A stretch of DNA of 64,000 bases from Streptomyces europaeiscabiei. Lineage in GTDB: Bacteria; Actinomycetota; Actinomycetes; Streptomycetales; Streptomycetaceae. The notes under the pieces are model-generated. The model searched no databases and had not been told where the DNA came from. It worked only from the letters and a program-made list of their open reading frames with translations. This document shows, one piece after another, positions 58,600 to 64,000 of the stretch. Positions within the stretch are counted from its first letter, which is position 1, and every line of letters starts with the position of its first letter. Where the stretch lies: positions 1 to 64,000 of the forward strand of contig NZ_LRTR01000162.1 in NCBI RefSeq assembly GCF_001550375.1. Direction: 5' to 3'. The position numbers and the translations under genes were made by a program.

Positions 58600-59349
58600 A
58601 TGACGGACTGGTCTCGGCTCCACCACGCCTACGGCACGGCAGAAGACGTTCCCGAGCTGCTTGACGCAGTGGGTCCGGACGCGCAGGACCCCGGCTGGGA
58701 CGAACTCTGGTCCCGGCTGTGCCATCAGGGCACCGTCTACTCGGCGAGCTACGCGGCCTTGCCCGCTCTCACGGAAATGGCTCGTCAGTGGTCAGCGGTG
58801 GACCGGAGGGCGCCCCTCTACCTGGCCGGCTCCATTGTGGCCGGCACAGATCAGCGGTACGGCGATGAGGATCCCCAAGTGACCTACGCCTCCCAGATAT
58901 CCGACCTGGCGCAACTCACCGAGGAAGCCCTCCAGGACCCGGGACTGGCCGACGCCCCCATGAGCTACGTCGACTTGCTGAGCACACTGCTGAGTTTCCA
59001 GGGCGTCGAAGTCTGGGGCGAGCAGCTCGACGGGCTGAACGACGAAGAGTACGAGGTGCCCTGCCCCTCGTGCAGTGCGGAGAACTTCATAGCCTTCGGC
59101 AAGTACGGCTTCTTCTCGACCACCGACAGCATGTACATGGAGCCTTCCCCCACCGCGAGGCAGGTGCCGCTGCTACCTCAGGCGCCCACAGCTTTGGAGG
59201 GGCTGGCCCAAAGGCTCTACTCCCGCGCACTCGCCGACGGTCAGCCGGACATCGCAAGCAAATTGACCTACGTCTTCGGTAACGCGCAGTGCGCCGAGTG
59301 CGATGCCGTCTTCAGCGTCGAGGAAACCATCGTCGCCCGTTGCGGCTGA
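58600..59349 (+). CDS. Protein of unknown function with zinc-ribbon-like Cys pairs
   Basis: A 249-residue protein (MTDWSRLHHAYGTAEDVPEL). The N-terminal half is helical, with the HQGTVYSASYAALPALTEMA segment seen in HEAT-like immunity or scaffold proteins. The C-terminal half contains CPSCSAEN and CAECDAVF, two CxxC knuckles. From memory, similar proteins occur in Streptomyces near polymorphic-toxin loci, but no toxin gene is adjacent. It lies between attR and the integrase remnant, so it is likely cargo of the older element. Confidence 0.65.
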   Translation: MTDWSRLHHAYGTAEDVPELLDAVGPDAQDPGWDELWSRLCHQGTVYSASYAALPALTEMARQWSAVDRRAPLYLAGSIVAGTDQRYGDEDPQVTYASQISDLAQLTEEALQDPGLADAPMSYVDLLSTLLSFQGVEVWGEQLDGLNDEEYEVPCPSCSAENFIAFGKYGFFSTTDSMYMEPSPTARQVPLLPQAPTALEGLAQRLYSRALADGQPDIASKLTYVFGNAQCAECDAVFSVEETIVARCG

Positions 59350-59410
59350 TGACACTGTGGTCGCCAAGCGCCACAGGTCGAACCGATTGAGAGAGCCCGG
59401 GAAGATCGCG

Positions 59411-59536
59411 TCACTCGTATTCGCGAAGCAGGTCCTCGATACGCCGGTTGGCGACGTCCTGCCGCCCGTCGAGGCACTGCGCGTAGCGGGTCAGTAGGAC
59501 CTCAACGCTGTTGCCGGCGCGCTCGGCGACCTGTAT
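59411..59536 (-). pseudogene. int: C-terminal remnant of a second AICE integrase
   Basis: The frame reads VAERAGNSVEVLLTRYAQCL, then DGRQDVANRRIEDLLREYE and a stop. The intact integrase has the same stretch, nearly identical, around its catalytic Tyr. Upstream sequence shows no further integrase similarity. The remnant faces the att copy at 58339 in the same orientation as the intact int faces attL. Confidence 0.88.
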
Positions 59537-59554
59537 CCGCCTGCCTACGGCTCC

Positions 59555-60139
59555 TCAATCTCTGGTTGGCAGCGGCTCGTGACGGTGCCAGATCAAGTAC
59601 CGGTCCTCGCGGCGCAACTCCGCGGAACCCCACTCAATGCGCATGACGCCCTTCGCCATGGAGCAGGCATAGGCGACGAGGACGAGCTGCACGTCTTCGG
59701 GAAGCAGCTCCAGGTCTGGATGTACCTCGGAGTCATCGAGTTCTCCCCAGTCCAGGTCGAATGCCTGCTGCCTGGGAGGAGGGCCGTGGCGTCGGATCAG
59801 TTCGGCTCGAAAGCCCGTGGCCCGACGGAGACGTGCAGCCGTGACGGGCACGTCCTTCTTCGCATAGCGGAGGGGGTAGATCAGGTGGCCGCGGACGAGC
59901 ATCATCGTGCGTCCTTGCAGGCGCACAGCTTCCCCGAGCCCGGAGATGCCGGAGGCTAGTTCCTCGTATTGCACCGCGTAGAGGCCATGTCCGTAGGCTT
60001 CGAGCGTCTGAGTGTGGACGCCCTCGTGTCCGGTGCGGGCCCGATCATGAGCCCTGAGAAGGCAAGCCGGGATGACGTCCGCCAGTTCACCGGCTATGTC
60101 CCCGAAGGTCTCACGTGCCCATTGACTGGCTGAACCCAC
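59555..60139 (-). CDS. Protein of unknown function
   Basis: A 194-residue protein from GTG 60139 (VGSASQWARETFGDIAGELA), preceded by GGGAGGG at 9 nt. An ATG at 60178 would add 13 residues. It contains HEGVHTQTLEAYGHGLYAVQ, RGHLIYPLRYAKKDVPVTAA and PEDVQLVLVAYACSMAKGVM. I remember similar hypothetical proteins from Streptomyces accessory regions but no function. It lies next to the integrase remnant. Confidence 0.65.
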   Translation of the reverse strand: MGSASQWARETFGDIAGELADVIPACLLRAHDRARTGHEGVHTQTLEAYGHGLYAVQYEELASGISGLGEAVRLQGRTMMLVRGHLIYPLRYAKKDVPVTAARLRRATGFRAELIRRHGPPPRQQAFDLDWGELDDSEVHPDLELLPEDVQLVLVAYACSMAKGVMRIEWGSAELRREDRYLIWHRHEPLPTRD

Positions 60140-60955
60140 GACGTACCGCCCTCCCCTGGTGGTCTTGCAGCGCAGCACCGAGCAGCATCCATCTGAACCG
60201 TGCTGCGCCCAGGCGAGTCACACAAGGTGGCAACCAGCGCACAAAGGGAGCGCACACCACCTGAACAGGGTTCACCGCACGTGCCGCTAGCGTGCTGCAA
60301 GCAGCGGACGGTCCCATGGCCCTATCGCTCGCAGTGACGGCAGTCCTGACGGCAGTCCTGACGGCAACGACTGCGGACGGTCACGGCGGCTTCGCGGCGC
60401 CACACGGATGCGATCTCAAATGTCCGATCCCGCAAGATCTCCTTGCGTGGGCTGTTTGTGGGGCGGAGAGTCGCAAGGGAGCACCATCCGGCATACGGAG
60501 AAGCGGGGCATTTGGCTTTGGTGGCCAGTGCCTGGCATGCCGTGGGCAGCCCGTCGCCGTGTCAGATGCGAACGTCGGTACCACGACGCAACGGCTCACG
60601 GCATGCTGGGCACTTGAGCAGGTAGGCCGCAGCAAGGATCTGCGCGCTTCCGGAGTCGGGCCACGAGTTGGTCGGGCCGGGCTCCGGCGCTGTGGCCCGA
60701 TTCCGGCACATCGACTGGCCCGAGCTAGGGCTACGGCCTCGCCGACGAGTTCGACCTGCTCTTGATGTACGCGCGGGTCATCCGTGAGGCCCAGTCCGCC
60801 GCTGACACGCTGACCCGCTGACCCGCTGCCCTGCGGGCACACCTGAACGCCGGTCTGTTGCGTCGGCGCTGGACGGACCTGTTTCTGCCCGCTCCGGCCC
60901 GTGCGGCCCGGCGGACCCGCTTTTCCGAGCTGGCACCTGCGGCGGCCGCGGCGTA
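60140..60955. other. Decayed region with short gene fragments
   Basis: No intact gene. On the plus strand at 60729-60822 a short frame reads YGLADEFDLLLMYARVIREA before a stop. At 60829-60955 another reads LRAHLNAGLLRRRWTDLFLP before a stop. Both look like fragments of genes upstream of AbiEii-type nucleotidyltransferases. A short GACGGCAGTCCT repeat (60337-60366) is also present. Confidence 0.4.
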
Positions 60956-61250
60956 GTGGACGAGCTGCACCGCCGACTGATCCGCATCGGGCTCGACGCG
61001 CTCGCCGGGCGACTTCGGCTACGCCCTCGCAGGCGGCTACGCGTTCAAGCCCACCTGATCGTCAACCGGGTCAGTAACGAAGTCGACCTCCTCGCCCCGA
61101 TCAACCGGGCCACCTCGAAGATGCCCGCAGGACCTGTGGACGGGGAGACGCTCAATGCCTGGATGCGCTGGTCGGCCATCGCGGCCCGTCCGTACAGGCG
61201 ACGCACGGCGCCCCCGGCGGCGCTTCACCGCGTTCAGCTCGAACACGCCT
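60956..61250 (+). pseudogene. AbiEii-like nucleotidyltransferase remnant
   Basis: The frame starts VDELHRRLIRIGLDALAG and later reads AHLIVNRVSNEVDLLAPI, matching the N-terminus and DxD strand of AbiEii/AbiGii toxin nucleotidyltransferases. Between them, about 13 residues are in a wrong frame. The shifted frame of the same DNA reads DFGYALAGGYAFK, which is the expected G-G-Y-A active-site strand. Two compensating indels have destroyed that motif, and the downstream part is unrelated. The gene is inactive. Confidence 0.65.
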
Positions 61251-61286
61251 TTGCGGAGCGTCGCCTCGGAGATCCCCTACGCACCC

Positions 61287-61961
61287 TCAGGTCGGCATCC
61301 CGCGCTCGGCAAGGCCGCTTTCATAAGCGATGATGACCAGTTGGGCGCGGTCGCGGGCATGCAGCTTGGACAGGAGGCTGCTCACATGGGTCTTCACGGT
61401 TGGCAGGCTGATCACCAGTTGCTGGGACATCTCGGCGTTCGACAATCCGTTCGCGATCAGCACGAGCACCTCCTGTTCCCGCTTGGTGAGCCCGACGAGC
61501 CGCGGGGCCGACCGAGTCGTTTCGTCGCTGCGGGAGAAGTTCGCAATGAGACGGCGCGTGACGGTGGGTGCCAGTACACCCTCGCCGGTGGCGATGACGC
61601 GAATGCCGGCGACCAGGTCGGACGGTGAGGCGTCCTTCAGCATGAATCCGCTCGCGCCCGCCTGGAGGGCCGGGTAGACGTACTCGTCCATGTCGAACAT
61701 CGTGAGGGCCAGTACCCGTACATCGGCCATCGTCTCGTCGGAGCAGATCTCCCGCGTGGCCGCGATGCCGTCCATGACGGGCATCCGCAGATCCATCAGG
61801 ACGACGTCCGGTTTGAGTTCCCGGGCGAGTTCCACTGCCCTGGCGCCGTTCCCCACCTCGCCTATCACTTCCATACCGGGTGTCGAATCGATGAGGACAC
61901 GGAAGCTCCCGCGCAACAGCGCCTGATCGTCCGCGATCAGCACCCGGACCGCCTCAGCCAT
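61287..61961 (-). CDS. NarL/LuxR-family response regulator
   Basis: A 224-residue regulator. The receiver has D11-D12, phospho-acceptor Asp57 in VVLMDLRMP, and Lys in GFMLKDASPSDL. The LuxR HTH covers LTKREQEVLVLIANGLSNAEMS and SLPTVKTHVSSLLSKLHARD. No histidine kinase gene lies upstream in the 430-bp gap, so the usual kinase partner is missing. It precedes an ABC transporter on the same strand at 62.4-64 kb, which may have been part of its regulon. Confidence 0.9.
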   Translation of the reverse strand: MAEAVRVLIADDQALLRGSFRVLIDSTPGMEVIGEVGNGARAVELARELKPDVVLMDLRMPVMDGIAATREICSDETMADVRVLALTMFDMDEYVYPALQAGASGFMLKDASPSDLVAGIRVIATGEGVLAPTVTRRLIANFSRSDETTRSAPRLVGLTKREQEVLVLIANGLSNAEMSQQLVISLPTVKTHVSSLLSKLHARDRAQLVIIAYESGLAERGMPT

Positions 61962-62389
61962 TCCGCATTCCTCGCACGCTGCTCATCGGGGCCACCGGAT
62001 CCGTGACTTTAGCAGTTCCGTTTTCTCAACTGCCTTGCTCCCAGGAGCTGTTGAGGCAAGAGCGGCCAGGGTGAGGCGTGCCGCGGATGTCACGACCCGC
62101 CGATCACCAACTCACCCGCCCCCCGCCCCCTGTCCCCTGTCCCCGACCGTGACGGTGGCGCCGTACGGCTCCGCGAGCCGGGCGAACTCCTCGCAGCTAC
62201 CGACGCCTAGGCACTTGATGAACTGGTCGAAGTCGCCGGCGTCCTGAAGGGCGGGGGCTCACAGGCCGCGGACTTGGTTCATCCCAGTGGCCATATCGTT
62301 TGGGCCGACCTGTTCGGCCCGTGATCTGTCTGGGAAACCACGGGGAGGCCTGTCCCACTGGCATGGGCGCATGTCTCAGGGAGGGTCCG
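61962..62389. other. Intergenic region with a possible gene fragment
   Basis: No intact gene. On the minus strand, 62110-62260 encodes a short C-terminal-looking piece (DFDQFIKCLGVGSCEEFARL) ending in a Gly-rich tail and stop, preceded by an in-frame stop. It is not assigned to a family. Confidence 0.35.
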
Positions 62390-63138
62390 TCACGCGTCCC
62401 AGCGACTGTGCCGGAGGTAGCCGACGGCCAGCGCCGCCACGGTCCACACGAGCAGTACCGCGAATCCGGTGTACGCGTCGTGCGAGTCGATGGTGAGCAT
62501 CCGCATGCCGGCCTGGTCGGGGAAGTACCGCGCCACCTCCTTCGTCGCTCCGATGACGGACAGGATCTGGGACCCGGCGAGCACCATCGGGAGCAGAATG
62601 GCCAGGGGCAGGATGGCGCTGCGGGCCATGGTGGCCACACCTGCCGCGAACAGGCTCATCAGCATCAGGTAGACACCGCGCCGGCCAGGGCGCGGGGGAC
62701 ACCGCTCGCGTCGATCGCGGCGCCGTGGGGTCCCAGGGCGAGCTGAGTGACCAGGTAGCTGACGACGGTGACGGGGATCGCGATGGCCGCGGCGGCGGCG
62801 GTGACGGCCATCTTCGCCGCGTAGAGTCGGCCTCGCCGGGGCACGGCGAGCAGCGAGACCCGCATCATGCCTGACGTGTACTCGCTGGTGACGATGAGCA
62901 CTCCGAACACGATCAGGGCGAGTTGGCCGTAGAGGATGCCGTCCAGGCCTGCCTGCTCAGGGGTGAAGTCGGAGCGGAGCCCAGGGCTGTCGGATTCGAT
63001 CGCGCCCTTCGCGGACCAGCCGCCCAGGGCGGCGATGAGGACGCTGACGGGAACGAACAGCAACAGTGCGACGAGCGTGCCGCGGACGCCTCGCAGCTTG
63101 GTGACCTCGGCCCGGATGGCCGCGACCGTCTCAGCCAT
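62390..63138 (-). pseudogene. ABC-2 permease interrupted by a frameshift
   Basis: From ATG 63138 the first frame encodes about 157 residues with three to four TM helices (MAETVAAIRAEVTKLRGVRG to GVPRALAGAVST) and stops. The second frame begins LMLMSLFAAGVATMARSAIL and supplies the last helices. Relative to the expected reading there is a +2 (or -1) change near 62662-62668. Together the pieces make a normal-length ABC-2 permease. It could be an authentic inactivating mutation or a sequencing error. Its start overlaps the ATPase gene by 8 bp. Confidence 0.75.
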
Positions 63139-64000
63139 GGGTGTTCCTTCCTTCCTTGCCGATGAGTTCGAGGAAGGTGTCCTCAAGGGATCCCGTGTGG
63201 GTGCTCAGCTCTTCGAGCGAGAGCCCGTCGGCCGCAGCCAACCGGTTGATCTCGGCCGCCGACATACCGCCGACTTCCAGGCTGCCGTCCGGGGCGAGCC
63301 TCAGCGAGGCTCCCTTCTGTTCCAGTTGCCTGTTGAGCCGCAGGGGTTCCGGTGTCCGCACGCGTACGTACGTACGTCCGTGGCGTTGGATGAAGTCCGG
63401 CATGCTGGTCTCGGCGAGGAGCTGCCCGCGGCTGATGACGATCAGATGGTCAGCGACCATGGACATCTCGGTCATCAGGTGGCTGGAGACGAGGACGGTC
63501 CGGCCTTCGGCGGCCATCGAGCGCAGCAGTTCGCGCAGCCACCGGATCCCTTCTGCGTCAAGGCCGTTGACCGGCTCGTCGAGCACCAGGACGGGCGGGT
63601 CTGCGAGTAGCGCCGCGGCCAGGCCGAGGCGCTGGCCCATCCCCAGGGAGAACGTGCCGATCCGCCGCCGGGCAGCGTCCGTCAGGCCGACCATCTCCAG
63701 AACCTCTCCGACCCGTTGCCGGGCGATGCGGTTGCTCTGCGCGAGCCACCGCAGGTGGTCGGCGGCGGTCAGGCTGCGGTGCGGAGCCGATGTCTCCAGC
63801 AGGGCACCGACGTGCCGGACCGGGTACCGCAGTTCGTGATACGCGCGCCCGTCGATGCGTGCGGATCCGGTGTCCGGGCGGGTGAGGCCGAGCATCATCC
63901 GCATCGTCGTGGACTTCCCGGCTCCGTTGGGGCCGAGGAATCCCGTGACGGCCCCGGACCGCACCGTGAAGGTGAGGTCGTCCACGACGGTCTTCTGCTC
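63131..64000 (-). CDS. ABC transporter ATPase, partial at window edge
   Basis: About 289 residues are visible and the N-terminus lies beyond the window (the first readable residues are EQKTVVDDLTFTV). Walker A is GPNGAGKST, the signature SLGMGQRLGLAAALL replaces the usual LSGGQ with SLGMGQ, Walker B is VLVLDEPVNGLDAEG, and the H-loop is in SSHLMTEM. The family resembles bacitracin/lantibiotic-type exporters (BcrA). It pairs with the frameshifted permease downstream. Confidence 0.9.
   Translation of the reverse strand, partial: EQKTVVDDLTFTVRSGAVTGFLGPNGAGKSTTMRMMLGLTRPDTGSARIDGRAYHELRYPVRHVGALLETSAPHRSLTAADHLRWLAQSNRIARQRVGEVLEMVGLTDAARRRIGTFSLGMGQRLGLAAALLADPPVLVLDEPVNGLDAEGIRWLRELLRSMAAEGRTVLVSSHLMTEMSMVADHLIVISRGQLLAETSMPDFIQRHGRTYVRVRTPEPLRLNRQLEQKGASLRLAPDGSLEVGGMSAAEINRLAAADGLSLEELSTHTGSLEDTFLELIGKEGRNTHG

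Noticed and set aside
58457-61000. Search for a third att copy to the right of attR
   Set aside because: No further copy of the tRNA-Arg 3' sequence was seen up to the window end, so the right limit of the older element is not defined.

Overview
The window is chromosomal DNA from a Streptomyces or very close relative. The evidence is the very high GC content, frequent GTG and TTG starts, translationally overlapping genes, and a gene order that, as far as I remember it, follows the S. coelicolor core chromosome around SCO5350-SCO5386. That comparison is from memory; no search was run.

Left part, about 1-39 kb, is core chromosome. It begins with the N-terminus of a signalling ATPase, a STAS anti-sigma antagonist, 3-hydroxybutyryl-CoA dehydrogenase, and a TetR regulator divergent from a DrrAB-like ABC exporter. 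Next come a PduO-type cobalamin adenosyltransferase, two small membrane proteins, a two-component pair next to a GH18 chitinase with two DasR-like sites, and a DUF2550 protein. The complete ATP synthase operon (atpI-B-E-F-H-A-G-D-C) lies on the minus strand. It is followed by a WecA/TagO-type GlcNAc-1-P transferase, glyA, a low-MW tyrosine phosphatase homologue with a replaced nucleophile, threonylcarbamoyl-AMP synthase, prmC, prfA, rpmE, an LCP-family protein, a secreted trypsin-like protease with FG-GAP repeats, and rho. Last are the aspartate-family cluster thrB, thrC, hom and lysA, an ArgRS-like protein without a catalytic core, an orphan response regulator and tRNA-Arg(CCG).

From 39,123 to about 58,388 a 19.3-kb actinomycete integrative and conjugative element (AICE) of the pSAM2 type sits in the 3' half of the tRNA-Arg gene. 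A 118-bp direct repeat (one mismatch) marks its two ends. Its core reads int, xis, RepSA-like initiator, spread genes, a TraB/FtsK-like DNA translocase and a SCO3933-family protein. A regulatory block follows: PP2C phosphatase, HTH protein, RsbW-like ATPase and XRE-DUF5753. A shared 16-bp operator-like sequence (GTCTAG-N4-CTAGAC and half-site variants) precedes four of these transcription units. The cargo part holds a membrane-anchored NACHT NTPase divergent from a small two-TM protein, decayed genes (RHS, MFS, ArsI/CadI-like), an IS5-type insertion sequence, a methyltransferase and a lipoprotein.

Right of the element, 58.4-64 kb, lies a decayed accretion zone: a fragment of a second, related integrase, two unidentified genes, an AbiEii-like pseudogene, a NarL-type response regulator and an ABC transporter whose permease is frameshifted.

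The most interesting candidate system is the NACHT/two-TM pair at 50.3-53.0 kb. The N-terminus of the NACHT protein and the C-terminus of the small membrane protein carry the same short motif. This is the arrangement expected of an NLR and its effector communicating through a prion-like or amyloid signalling motif, and it suggests a regulated-cell-death or anti-phage cassette carried by the AICE.
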